From Eisenbergiella tayi (GTDB taxonomy: Bacteria > Bacillota > Clostridia > Lachnospirales > Lachnospiraceae): DNA of 64,000 bases. Below are positions 15,772 through 24,644 of this stretch, piece after piece. Location: contig NZ_MPDJ01000002.1 in NCBI RefSeq assembly GCF_001881565.1, forward strand, positions 124,001 through 188,000, in the 5' to 3' direction. The notes beneath the pieces were generated by a model. The model had not been told where the DNA came from. It saw only the letters and a list, made by a program, of their open reading frames with translations, and made no database searches. Positions within the stretch are counted from its first letter, which is position 1, and each line of letters starts with the position of its first letter. The translations under genes and the position numbers were made by a program.

Positions 15772-17775
15772 CTACCAAAGCTGTTTTCCAGCCGCTTCAG
15801 CGGAAACAAAAGGTCCGGGAACCGCAGAAAGTCCGCGATGCTCACCCAGATAGTCCTCGTTGAAGGTAATCGCCGTTCCGTCAGGATTTTCAAACCTCTG
15901 CTCCGGCTCAAATGCGTAGCCCAAGATATCACTGGTAATAATGCCGTCCTTAAAATCACCAAGCAGATCATACACATTTGTTTTCAGGTAATAATGCCCG
16001 TCCTTCTCCACCAGCTCCACGGTTACCTTATTTGTCTCATCAACCAGATTTGACTTCTCATTTTTGCAGGGTTTCGCGCCATTGAAGTAAGCATTTCCGT
16101 TCACCCAAACAGGTAAATGTGAGAAATGATACTGGGCCAGTTCGCCCATATTGGCAGGCTTATCCATTTCAAACCAGCTGATCCACTCCTCATAGGTAGG
16201 ATACTCATCAAATACTCTGGTACCAACCTCCTGGTTATCCTCCATTTTGAATCCCATATCCTCTTTCGCTTCCGCTTCCTTAACAGGCCAGTTCTGAACG
16301 AAGATATTGTTGTAGAAACGATCATCCCCATGCAGGATGGACATAAATCCTGCCACTTCGGTACGATGGCGGATATGATAAGGTGTGTAACGAGGCTGGT
16401 TAAGGCCGTTTACCGTATTATCCGTGCCGCCGCCTACAGCCGTAAAAGCACCCAGAATCAGGTTATGTACACAGGCCACGCCTTCGGTGGCAATCCGCAG
16501 GCCGGCTTTGGAAAGCATCACATTGTTGTCAATCAGTGTCGGACCATGACCCACTTCTACGAAAATATCCTGGCACATCATAGCGCCTTCTGCCTTTGTG
16601 GAGCCTTCCGGCGCATGGTTGTCATGCAGCAGGTTCTGTGTGATTCTCGTGCCCTGCGCCTGCCAGTCACACCAGATACCCATGGTAGAATGATGGATAT
16701 GATTGCGGCGGAATGTTACGTCGATAGCTGCATGGAACTTAATGCCGGAAATCTCGGCGCCGCCCAGCTGCTGCATATTGTTGATATTGTGAATGTGGTT
16801 ATCCTCAATGATACTGAATACACATCCCATACGTCCTACAATACCAGCCTGTTCGCAATGATGGATATGGCAGCGTCTTACGATATGGCTGCCTACTTTT
16901 TCCTTCAGCCATCCATGATACTGTCCGCGGCACACCGCATCCCTCTCCATCTGGGTAGGGCTTTTCACATGCTTGTTGGTAAAATAATGATCATTTTCCG
17001 GGTCATAATATTTTCCCAGGGAAATACCGCAGCATTTACTGTTGCTGATCTCACAGTCCTCAATGATCCAGCCTTTTGACCAGTGAGGGCCGACCATTCC
17101 GTCCTGATAAGCGGCGGGAGGCGCCCAGGTTGTGGCAGCTTTGTTAACGTCAAAGCCACTGAAGGTAATATAATCCACTCCTGTTTTTGAGGGCATAAAG
17201 CAGTTGCGGCGCACATTGATATCCACTTTTTCCTCATTGGGATTATGTCCCTGGAAATTGGCATAGATCACTGTGGTGTCGCCTGCCTGTTCGGTATACC
17301 ATTTATAAACAGAAAAATCATGATCCCAGGAAGGGAGATATACTTCACCCTTGATACATTCCTCCAGCGTCTCGGTTTCGTAAAGCTGACGGTCATTTAA
17401 GTATACGGCGCCTGTGTGTCTGACTACAGGTGCAAAATACCAGTCCCCTCCCACAAAAGTAGTATAAGGATTATAATTGCCGAATACGCCGTTATCAATG
17501 CGGCATACCCAGACATTCCCCTGGTAAGGTTCCCAGGTATCTACGGGTTCCGCACCGGTAATGACTGCACCCAGAGGCTGTTCGCTGCGATAGGTGATTC
17601 TGGCGTCTTCCGTTCCTCCGTTCACAGGATCCACATACTCCCGGTAAATACCTGGAGCAACCAGGACCTCATCCCCCGGTCCGGCAACCTTTGCCGCTTC
17701 ATTGATGTGTTTAAAAGGCATTTCCTTACTGCCGTTGCCCTCTCTGGCAGCGGCGGCGTTCACATAAAAAATCAT
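15772..17775 (-). CDS. Right-handed parallel beta-helix protein, probable carbohydrate-active enzyme
   Basis: From the ATG at 17775 (MIFYVNAAAAREGNGSKEMPF, preceded by AAGGAG) the protein has 667 residues and no signal peptide. The opening FYVNA...GNGS...PFKHINEAAKVAGPGDEVLVAPGIYRE is the DUF1565-type start of pectin-lyase-like beta-helices. Repeated IxxNxIHN-like rungs (IIEDNHIHNI, FRRNHIHHS, ITQNLLHDN, LIDNNVML) fill residues 240-460. The overall layout resembles GH141-type proteins, whose characterised members act on fucosyl or xylosyl linkages, but I cannot assign activity. It is divergent from a cupin-AraC regulator. The GH2 enzyme and importer just beyond suggest one glycan-degradation locus. 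Confidence 0.82.
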   Translation of the reverse strand: MIFYVNAAAAREGNGSKEMPFKHINEAAKVAGPGDEVLVAPGIYREYVDPVNGGTEDARITYRSEQPLGAVITGAEPVDTWEPYQGNVWVCRIDNGVFGNYNPYTTFVGGDWYFAPVVRHTGAVYLNDRQLYETETLEECIKGEVYLPSWDHDFSVYKWYTEQAGDTTVIYANFQGHNPNEEKVDINVRRNCFMPSKTGVDYITFSGFDVNKAATTWAPPAAYQDGMVGPHWSKGWIIEDCEISNSKCCGISLGKYYDPENDHYFTNKHVKSPTQMERDAVCRGQYHGWLKEKVGSHIVRRCHIHHCEQAGIVGRMGCVFSIIEDNHIHNINNMQQLGGAEISGIKFHAAIDVTFRRNHIHHSTMGIWCDWQAQGTRITQNLLHDNHAPEGSTKAEGAMMCQDIFVEVGHGPTLIDNNVMLSKAGLRIATEGVACVHNLILGAFTAVGGGTDNTVNGLNQPRYTPYHIRHRTEVAGFMSILHGDDRFYNNIFVQNWPVKEAEAKEDMGFKMEDNQEVGTRVFDEYPTYEEWISWFEMDKPANMGELAQYHFSHLPVWVNGNAYFNGAKPCKNEKSNLVDETNKVTVELVEKDGHYYLKTNVYDLLGDFKDGIITSDILGYAFEPEQRFENPDGTAITFNEDYLGEHRGLSAVPGPFVSAEAAGKQLW

Positions 17776-17902
17776 ACATGCTCTCCTTCCTATTGTGTGT
17801 TTTTTCGGAAATAACAGCCCCATCACATCTGAACTGTCATTTCCGTTATAGTCTGCTCATGACCGACAATATTTTCCCTGACGGGAAACAGGCAGTCTCT
17901 TC

Positions 17903-17931
17903 TTGCTTATCCTATAGAGTCATTATATAAT
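17903..17931 (+). promoter_or_regulatory. Probable promoter of cupin-AraC regulator
   Basis: TTGCTT (17903-17908) and TATAAT (17926-17931) with 17-base spacing precede the regulator gene by about 90 bases. Two copies of GTATCCA (17955-17961 and 17982-17988, 27 bases apart) lie in the leader and could be regulator half-sites. Confidence 0.55.
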
Positions 17932-18019
17932 CATAATAAGCACCTGAAAATGTCGTATCCAGAGGGAAACGGAGTTTTATTGTATCCAAATCAGACTTTT
18001 TGAAGTCAGGAGGAACCGT

Positions 18020-19114
18020 ATGAAAAAAGTCAGACAGTTCATCGATACCAGTGGGAAACTGTCACAGGAAGGATTTCTGAAAAAACTGGGGATTCCCAAA
18101 ACCTTTCTCACCTTTCATAATTTAGGCAGCTATACTTCGGAGTTTGTAGAGATCGGAATGCCGTATATGATCATATATGAAGCAACTGACAGAAAGCACG
18201 GTGAACTGAACTCCCTGGAATTTACGGAAAGCAATAAAAATTATTTTTTTTCTTCCGTAAGCAGGCTGGATTTGGAAGGGAAGCGTTCCCTGCACTCCCA
18301 TGATTTTTATGAACTGACCATCGTGCTGGAGGGCGAGCTTCATTTACAGATCGAAAATGAAACGGTGGCCTATCATGCCGGGGAATGCTGCCTGTGCAAT
18401 AAAAATATACGTCATAAGGAGCTGCATGACAGCGAGTTTGAAATCATTCTTTTCATGTTCCAGGAGGAATATATCAAATCCGTACTGGAACAGGATCTGC
18501 TGTATGATGAGGAAGGGCAAAGCTGTACCAGCCATACCTTTTTCCATCATCTGTTTGCGGAAAACCAGAAGCTTTCCTTTTACAGTGCAAAGGAGTATAT
18601 CGATTTCAGAAGAAAGACCCTCTTTGATCCCGATGATTTTTACAGGCTGATTAATGCCATCGTGCTGGAACTGAGCGAAAGCCGTTCCGGAAGGAATTAT
18701 ATGGTGAGGGGATATTTCTGCCGTTTCATTGCCATGCTGGGAGACGAGGAGAATTACCTGATCCAGACCCACCAGACAAGGATCTCCAAGGAAGAAAGGC
18801 TTTTCTACCAGGTGTCCCAGCTGCTGCAGAACAGAAAGGGCAGGATCAGCCGGGGCGAACTGGAAGCGGAATTGAATTATAACAGCGACTACATCAACCG
18901 GGTGGTCAAGAAGCACACCGGCCGGACTTTGTCCGATTACAGCAGATCCTTTCTGCTGAAGGAGGCTGCGGATCTTTTGAAAAATACGGACAAACGGGTG
19001 GGAGAAATCTGTGAAGAGCTGGGATATACCAACAGGAGCCATTTTAACAGGCTGTTTATTGAACGTTTCGGGATGACACCCACGGAGTACCGGGAATTGG
19101 AACCGGATGCGTAA
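18020..19114 (+). CDS. AraC-family regulator with N-terminal cupin sensor
   Basis: A 364-residue protein with AGGAGG at normal spacing from the ATG. Residues of about 80-160 form a cupin-like sugar-binding domain (RSLHSHDFYELTIVLEGELHLQIENE followed by AGECCLCNKNIRH). The C-terminal 100 residues are an AraC-type DNA-binding domain (ELNYNSDYINRVVKKHTGRTLSDYSR and LGYTNRSHFNRLFIERFGMTPTEYREL). It is divergent from the beta-helix gene and convergent with the GH2-importer operon, so it probably activates that locus in response to a sugar. Confidence 0.93.
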   Translation: MKKVRQFIDTSGKLSQEGFLKKLGIPKTFLTFHNLGSYTSEFVEIGMPYMIIYEATDRKHGELNSLEFTESNKNYFFSSVSRLDLEGKRSLHSHDFYELTIVLEGELHLQIENETVAYHAGECCLCNKNIRHKELHDSEFEIILFMFQEEYIKSVLEQDLLYDEEGQSCTSHTFFHHLFAENQKLSFYSAKEYIDFRRKTLFDPDDFYRLINAIVLELSESRSGRNYMVRGYFCRFIAMLGDEENYLIQTHQTRISKEERLFYQVSQLLQNRKGRISRGELEAELNYNSDYINRVVKKHTGRTLSDYSRSFLLKEAADLLKNTDKRVGEICEELGYTNRSHFNRLFIERFGMTPTEYRELEPDA

Positions 19115-19203
19115 ATATATCGCAGATAATAAGTATATTCTGCCGGATCAGGTTCCAATATTCCCGGGCTTTTCTTCTCACTGGTTTGTATCTATAGTGC
19201 ATT

Positions 19204-20895
19204 TCAATTCACATAGGTATCAAGTCCCCTGAAGATCCGCTTTACCGTCTCATAAGACAGCTTAGGCCGCCTGTACTCATCCACAATCCCTTTATTATTC
19301 ATGGTCCTCGGGCGCGTCCCGAACCAGCTGTCACATACTCTTCCGTCACAGAACTGCCAGACATAGACGCCGCTGCAGCCCTCCTGTCCGAATACCGCAG
19401 TCAGCTGTTTCTGAATCGCTGAAGCCTGATATTCCTCCGACCACTTCACCTCTGCCGGCGTACGGTAACCATAAATGGCCCCTGCGCCGATCTCGGTAAC
19501 CAGAAAGGGTTTCCCTGTCCCTTCGGTTTTCTCCTGAACCCAATCATACAGCTCCTTCAGATAAACATCCGCCGGTGTATCATGATACCACAGCGGGTAA
19601 ATATTATAGGAAACCACCTCAGGCATTCCGAAACAGATATCCGTTTTAAACTGACAGCTGGCGGAAGAACGCGGGCGGCTCGGATCGAGCTTCCTGATGA
19701 GATCGTATTGTTTCTGATAACAGTCTTTTCCATACTCCGTATGGCTGGCACACTCATTCAGAATCCCCCATATATAGATGGAAGGATGATTGTAATGGGT
19801 TTCTATCATTTCCCGGATGCAATCCTCGCATTGTTTTTCAAAATTGGGATTGCGCATATCCTTTTCCGACAATCCCCTTGCATGATTCTCTTCCCATACA
19901 AGGAAACCTGTCTCATCGCAGAGATCCAGAAACAATTCATCGTTGGGATAATGGGAGGTTCTCACCGAATTGGCGCCCATATCCTTCATCAGCATTAAGT
20001 CCTGCTGCATTGCCTGGAACGGAATGGCGCAGCCAAACTGCGGATGATCTTCATGCCGGCAGAAGCCTTTGATTCTTATTTTACGTCCGTTCAAAAGGAT
20101 ATCCTTTCCTTCCATACGTATTTCCCGAAATCCCACTCTGTCGATCCAGTCGTCCATGTCATTTCCCATGCCATCCTGCAGCACTGCCGTCAGATGGTAC
20201 AGAACAGGATTTTCCGGCGACCATTCCTCCGCCTGTCCGCAGGGCAGGTTTTCGGCGGTAAAGGCTGCTTTGCTGTCCGGCCCGGCCTCCACAACAGCCG
20301 AGTGGATTTCCTGCTCTCCAAGGTACAGGATTACCTTTCCTCTGAAAAAATGATCCGAAATATTCTGAAGCTCTCCCTGCACCGAAGAATACCATTTCCC
20401 GTCCTTCCGGACAGGGGTAAAATGGATTCCGGTTATATAACTATCATTCAGTTCCTCCAGCACCACCGGACGGGTGATCCCACCGTAGGACTGGTAATCA
20501 TTGGGAACGTGCAGGGCAGACTGCGGCCCGAAGGAATTATCTGCTATAACCTTCAGATGATGCTTTCCTCCGCCCAATCCCTTTACCACCGCAGAAAAAG
20601 GTGTATAGGCATTGTAATGGGAAGCAATCTCCCTGCCGTCCAGATAAACCTGCGCCGTATGGCTCACCCCTTTGAATTCTATGCGCACATTTCCGGAACA
20701 GCTGATATCCCGTTCATAGCATGCCCGGCCCCGATAGGTTCTCGTATCCGGACAGCTTTCCCAGCCGCCGGGTACCGCCGCCTTTCCTTTAACGGCCTCT
20801 TCTTTTCCCTGCTCCGGCAACGTGCAAAAATCCCAGAGGCAGGAAGAAATCTCTTGTGTTTTCCTTATTTTATGTGTGGCAAATGTCCTTACCAT
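19204..20895 (-). CDS. GH2 glycosidase with beta-glucuronidase signature
   Basis: The ATG at 20895 has AGGAGG upstream and gives 563 residues without a signal peptide. Domains in order are a sugar-binding jelly roll (about 1-150), an Ig-like domain (150-255) and a TIM barrel. ILNECASH carries the expected acid/base Glu381, and LVTEIGAG the nucleophile Glu468. Near the C-terminus MNNKGIV gives N533-x-K535, the N-x-K pattern that in characterised beta-glucuronidases contacts the uronate carboxylate. I therefore favour beta-glucuronidase over beta-galactosidase. It is the last gene of the operon binding protein-LplB-YtcP-GH2, consistent with cytoplasmic cleavage of imported uronic-acid-containing oligosaccharides. 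Confidence 0.92.
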   Translation of the reverse strand: MVRTFATHKIRKTQEISSCLWDFCTLPEQGKEEAVKGKAAVPGGWESCPDTRTYRGRACYERDISCSGNVRIEFKGVSHTAQVYLDGREIASHYNAYTPFSAVVKGLGGGKHHLKVIADNSFGPQSALHVPNDYQSYGGITRPVVLEELNDSYITGIHFTPVRKDGKWYSSVQGELQNISDHFFRGKVILYLGEQEIHSAVVEAGPDSKAAFTAENLPCGQAEEWSPENPVLYHLTAVLQDGMGNDMDDWIDRVGFREIRMEGKDILLNGRKIRIKGFCRHEDHPQFGCAIPFQAMQQDLMLMKDMGANSVRTSHYPNDELFLDLCDETGFLVWEENHARGLSEKDMRNPNFEKQCEDCIREMIETHYNHPSIYIWGILNECASHTEYGKDCYQKQYDLIRKLDPSRPRSSASCQFKTDICFGMPEVVSYNIYPLWYHDTPADVYLKELYDWVQEKTEGTGKPFLVTEIGAGAIYGYRTPAEVKWSEEYQASAIQKQLTAVFGQEGCSGVYVWQFCDGRVCDSWFGTRPRTMNNKGIVDEYRRPKLSYETVKRIFRGLDTYVN

Positions 20896-20926
20896 GCTGT
20901 ATAACCTCCTATTTTTTCCCGGCTGC

Positions 20927-21796
20927 CTATTCTTTGACCGCTCCAATCATGACGCCTTTCACAAAATGTTTCTGAATAAAAGGGTAGATACAGAGTATGG
21001 GCACGGTAGAGACAATGATCGTGGCATATTTTATCGTCTGTCCCACATCCTCCACGTCCGTCTGCCCCGTCATGGCCCCAAGCTGGCTTCTTGTCAGGAT
21101 ATCGCGCAGGAATATCTGTATGGGCATCTTATCCGCATCCCGCAAATAAATCATGGCATTGAACCAGGAATTCCAGTGTCCCACCGCATAATAGAGCAAA
21201 ATAACCATAATGGTAGGCTTGGCTAAAGGCATGATAATACGGAACAATATGGTCCAGTCACCTGCCCCGTCTATCCGCGCCGATTCCTCCAGGGACTGGG
21301 GAATCCCTTCAAAGCCGGTAATCATAATCATGAGGTTGAAGGTGCTTACCGCCCCCGGAAGAATCAGGGAAAGCCGGCTGTTAATGAGCCCCAGATCCTT
21401 AATCAGCAGGTAGCTGGGAATGAGCCCGCCGTTGAAATACATGGTGAAAATAAACATAATCGTGAGAAAACGCCGGAGCATGAACTGTTTTCTGGATAAT
21501 ACATAGGCCGCCATGCAGGTAGCCAGAATATTGACCAGGGTTCCCGCGGCCACATAAAAAATGGTATTCAGGTAACCGCTGTAAATAGAGGGATTGACAA
21601 ATACTTTTTTATATGCATTCAGGGAAAATCCCAGGGGCTTCAGCAAAAGGCTGGAGTTTCCCATCAGCTTTACCGGATCGCTGAAGGATGCAAAGATAAC
21701 GTATAAAAAAGGATACAGGGTCATCAGCGAAATCATCGCCAATATGATTCCGTTTATCAGACGGAAGCCCCAACCATTGCTATTTTTCTTTTTCAT
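20927..21796 (-). CDS. YtcP/AraQ-type sugar ABC transporter permease
   Basis: A 289-residue membrane protein with about six helices, EAA loop LEESARIDGAGDWTILFRIIMPLAKP and the family C-terminus FIQKHFVKGVMIGAVKE. It starts 10 bases after the LplB-type permease and ends 31 bases before the GH2 start, so it is co-transcribed with both. Confidence 0.95.
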   Translation of the reverse strand: MKKKNSNGWGFRLINGIILAMISLMTLYPFLYVIFASFSDPVKLMGNSSLLLKPLGFSLNAYKKVFVNPSIYSGYLNTIFYVAAGTLVNILATCMAAYVLSRKQFMLRRFLTIMFIFTMYFNGGLIPSYLLIKDLGLINSRLSLILPGAVSTFNLMIMITGFEGIPQSLEESARIDGAGDWTILFRIIMPLAKPTIMVILLYYAVGHWNSWFNAMIYLRDADKMPIQIFLRDILTRSQLGAMTGQTDVEDVGQTIKYATIIVSTVPILCIYPFIQKHFVKGVMIGAVKE

Positions 21797-21806
21797 ATTG
21801 CTTCTC

Positions 21807-22727
21807 CTACCATAAGCTGTGTTCTGTCAGTCTTTTGCATATTTTATTTGCACAAAAGAGCAGGGTCAGGTTGATCACGGAATTAAACAGGCCCACCGCC
21901 GTGGAAAAGCTGTAGCTTTGATCCACCAGGCCCTTCCGGTAAACATATGTGGAAATAACGTCCGCGGTTTCATAAATAGAGGAATTATACAGCAGAATTA
22001 TTTTTTCAAATCCCAGGTTCATCATATTCCCCACCCGCAGGATAAACATGGTGATTATGGTGGGCAGAATCCCCGGCAGGGTGACGTGGAGCATCTGTTT
22101 GAAACGTCCTGCCCCATCCATTCTCGCAGCTTCATACAGCTCCGCATTAATCCCTGCGATAGCGGCTATGTAAATGATGGAACCCCATCCGATTCCCTGC
22201 CAGATATCGGAAATCACGTAGATTGGCTGAAACAGGGAAGGGTTCATCATCAGATTCTGCTTCGGATAGCCGAACAGCGTCATAATCTGTGTCAGGAATC
22301 CGTCGGTAGCCGTAAACTGAAGTACCATTCCGGCAACCACCACTGTTGAAATAAAATGGGGCATGTAGCTTACCGTCTGGACAAACTTTTTATATTTCTG
22401 GCTTCGCACCTCGTTCAGCAGCAGGGCGAACAGAATAGGCGCCGGAAATCCGAAAACAAGATTTTTCAGGTTAATGCTGAAGGTGTTGCGGATCAGCCTC
22501 TCAAAATATACACTCTTAAAAAATTCGCCGAAATGCTTTAACCCCGCCCACGGACTGTGAAAAACCCCCAGCTTCGGCGTATAATCACGGAATGCGATCT
22601 GTGCGCCGTACATGGGATAATAGCAAAACACTAGATAAAAGGCCACCACCGGCAGGATCATGAGATAAAGCCCTTTATGCTTTTTCATATTCTGCCAGAG
22701 CCTGGCAGAAAAACTAACTTTCTTCAT
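21807..22727 (-). CDS. LplB-type sugar ABC transporter permease
   Basis: A 306-residue membrane protein with the LplB-type N-terminus (FCYYPMYGAQIAFRDYTPKLG), EAA loop YEAARMDGAGRFKQMLHVTLP, and the segment FEKIILLYNSSIYETADVISTYVYR. It follows the solute-binding protein gene after a 65-base gap that contains a strong stem-loop. Confidence 0.95.
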   Translation of the reverse strand: MKKVSFSARLWQNMKKHKGLYLMILPVVAFYLVFCYYPMYGAQIAFRDYTPKLGVFHSPWAGLKHFGEFFKSVYFERLIRNTFSINLKNLVFGFPAPILFALLLNEVRSQKYKKFVQTVSYMPHFISTVVVAGMVLQFTATDGFLTQIMTLFGYPKQNLMMNPSLFQPIYVISDIWQGIGWGSIIYIAAIAGINAELYEAARMDGAGRFKQMLHVTLPGILPTIITMFILRVGNMMNLGFEKIILLYNSSIYETADVISTYVYRKGLVDQSYSFSTAVGLFNSVINLTLLFCANKICKRLTEHSLW

Positions 22728-22743
22728 AAATGCTCCTTTTATT

Positions 22744-22780
22744 CAGGCCCGCATTCCGTAAGGCACCTCCTGCGGGCCTG
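22744..22780 (-). promoter_or_regulatory. Intercistronic stem-loop after solute-binding protein gene
   Basis: Perfect 10-bp arms CAGGCCCGCA (22744-22753) and TGCGGGCCTG (22771-22780) lie 12 bases past the binding-protein stop. No T-tract follows, so it probably tunes relative expression of binding protein and permeases. Confidence 0.6.
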
Positions 22781-22792
22781 CGGTTATACATG

Positions 22793-24385
22793 TTATCTTG
22801 CCAGATACCTGTTATATTCCGCCTGTCTGATTTCGATCGCTCTGTCAATATTCATATTTTTGATGTTTTCCACAAACTGAGGGAAATTTTCCAGAGACTC
22901 CGTACCAAGGATAAACTTCAGTTTAAATTCATCCAGGTAGGTCTGGATATCCGTCATGATGGAATTGTATTCCTGGACCTCTTCATTCGTCATGGTCTGA
23001 GGCGGCATATCCTTTATGGGTGCATCGGGAGTGGCCCATACATCCAGAGACTTTTTCTGGACATCATAGGCATAACCGCCCAGCATATAATCCTTTTCCA
23101 CCAGGAACGGCTTATTATTGCAGCCGGCATAAACGGAGAGCGCCTTCTCAATGGAAAGCCCATCCGGATTATGCAGGACAAAATCCGTGAACACAGGCTT
23201 CCCGTCAACCATCTCGTAGGTGACGCCTTCTTTGCCGTAATTAGCCAGCATATTTCCCTCTTCACCATAGGTATAATCAAGCACCCTGGCTGCCGCTTCC
23301 GGATTGGTACAGGTAGCGGAAATCACGCCGCCGATGTTGTTGATACGGTAGCTGCTCTGGTCAACGATGAACTGATCCCCTTTGTTCATAACCGGATTGG
23401 GAGCCGGCTGATAATTCATATTCTTGTTTTCTTCCTGCATTGTCTGGATTTTCCCCAGTGTTCCTCCGGTATATCCCCACACCAGGCCGGTCCTTTCACC
23501 TGCTATTTTTGCAAAAAATGCGTCTGCGTCCTGCGTAAAGGCGTCAGGATCCAGAATTCCCATATTCATCCAGCGGTTGAACAATGTGAGGAAATCCAGA
23601 TATTTCTCTTCCACGGCGCCGAAGTGAACCTTATTATCCCCGTCCACATACATACCCTCACGGATTCCGAAGCTGTTTACCATAATATTGTAATTGCCGT
23701 ATATAAAGGAAAATGCCGCGTCACAGCCCTTTTTCTCCTTAAACGCAACCAGTACATCCTCCATCTCCTGTACGGTTTCCGGCATACCCAGCCCCAATTC
23801 ATCCAGCCAGTCCTGACGGATCATATTGCCGTTGAATACCAGCGGGGAATCCGGCTTCCGGATCATGGGTGTCCATGCATATAAGCCTTCATTATTTTTA
23901 CAGAGCTTATCCACTTCCGGATCCGATTCCAGATAAGCCTTAAAATTAGGAAGCTTTCCAGCGTCCATCAGATCATTTAAGGGAATGATGGAACCGTCCA
24001 GAAGCATTTTCTGAACGCCTCCCGGAAATGTGGTGTCGTATTCAATAATAATATCGGGAAGATCATCCGTACCGGCGAGCAGGGATAATGCATCCTTTCC
24101 TCCCGTGCTGTCGAGGAACTGCAGGTCCACATTGCAGGCCTCCTCAATCGCCTGCCAGTATTCCCAATCCCCCTGATCACTGTAAAGGTCGCCGTTTGTC
24201 CAGTATGCCCACACGCTGAGTACCGGCTTTTCCCCTTCCTCCGCCTGCTCACTGCTTCCGGCATTCGTTTCTTTATTATTGGAAGAGGACTGTGCATCCC
24301 CTCCGCAGCCTGTCAGTATGGACGACAGCATCATTGCTGCTGCCAATGTTACAGAACATATTCTGTTTGCCAATTTCTTTCTCAT
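22793..24385 (-). CDS. Extracellular solute-binding lipoprotein of a glycan ABC importer
   Basis: The ATG at 24385 (MRKKLANRICSVTLAAAMML) is preferred, since AAGGAG lies six bases upstream and the signal peptide starts there; this gives 530 residues. The lipobox ILTGC is near residue 28. A Ser/Asn/Glu-rich linker precedes a large family 1 binding domain with MIRQDWLDELGLGMPETVQEMEDVL. As first gene of the binding protein-LplB-YtcP-GH2 operon it should bind the oligosaccharide that the GH2 enzyme degrades. It is divergent from the 760-residue membrane AraC regulator. Confidence 0.93.
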   Translation of the reverse strand: MRKKLANRICSVTLAAAMMLSSILTGCGGDAQSSSNNKETNAGSSEQAEEGEKPVLSVWAYWTNGDLYSDQGDWEYWQAIEEACNVDLQFLDSTGGKDALSLLAGTDDLPDIIIEYDTTFPGGVQKMLLDGSIIPLNDLMDAGKLPNFKAYLESDPEVDKLCKNNEGLYAWTPMIRKPDSPLVFNGNMIRQDWLDELGLGMPETVQEMEDVLVAFKEKKGCDAAFSFIYGNYNIMVNSFGIREGMYVDGDNKVHFGAVEEKYLDFLTLFNRWMNMGILDPDAFTQDADAFFAKIAGERTGLVWGYTGGTLGKIQTMQEENKNMNYQPAPNPVMNKGDQFIVDQSSYRINNIGGVISATCTNPEAAARVLDYTYGEEGNMLANYGKEGVTYEMVDGKPVFTDFVLHNPDGLSIEKALSVYAGCNNKPFLVEKDYMLGGYAYDVQKKSLDVWATPDAPIKDMPPQTMTNEEVQEYNSIMTDIQTYLDEFKLKFILGTESLENFPQFVENIKNMNIDRAIEIRQAEYNRYLAR

Positions 24386-24644
24386 TTCATACTCCTTTTC
24401 CGCTTCAGCTGACATCAATTCAATATAACACTGCATAAATACCCGAACCGGCGCGCTTTCGTTTCGATGTACGACCAATATACCGCCGTCCGCAGCCTGC
24501 GTAAATCCCGCAAATGCCCACTTATATGACTCTGCCTGAATTTTTCAGAAAAATAAGATCTGTTTAGAAATATCATACTGGAATTTTTCCCTCTTATGTT
24601 ATACTTATTTTATCATACGATAATTGCAAAGGGTGAGGGGTTTT

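Noticed and set aside
16126..17079. A 317-codon plus-strand open frame opposite the beta-helix gene
   Set aside because: Antisense shadow of a strongly supported beta-helix gene, without a start region.
20044..20904. A 286-codon plus-strand open frame opposite the GH2 gene
   Set aside because: Antisense to a gene with catalytic motifs and AGGAGG; no independent support.
22730..23884. A 384-codon plus-strand open frame opposite the solute-binding protein gene
   Set aside because: It is fully antisense to a well-supported lipoprotein gene, has no ribosome-binding site, and its translation resembles no protein family.
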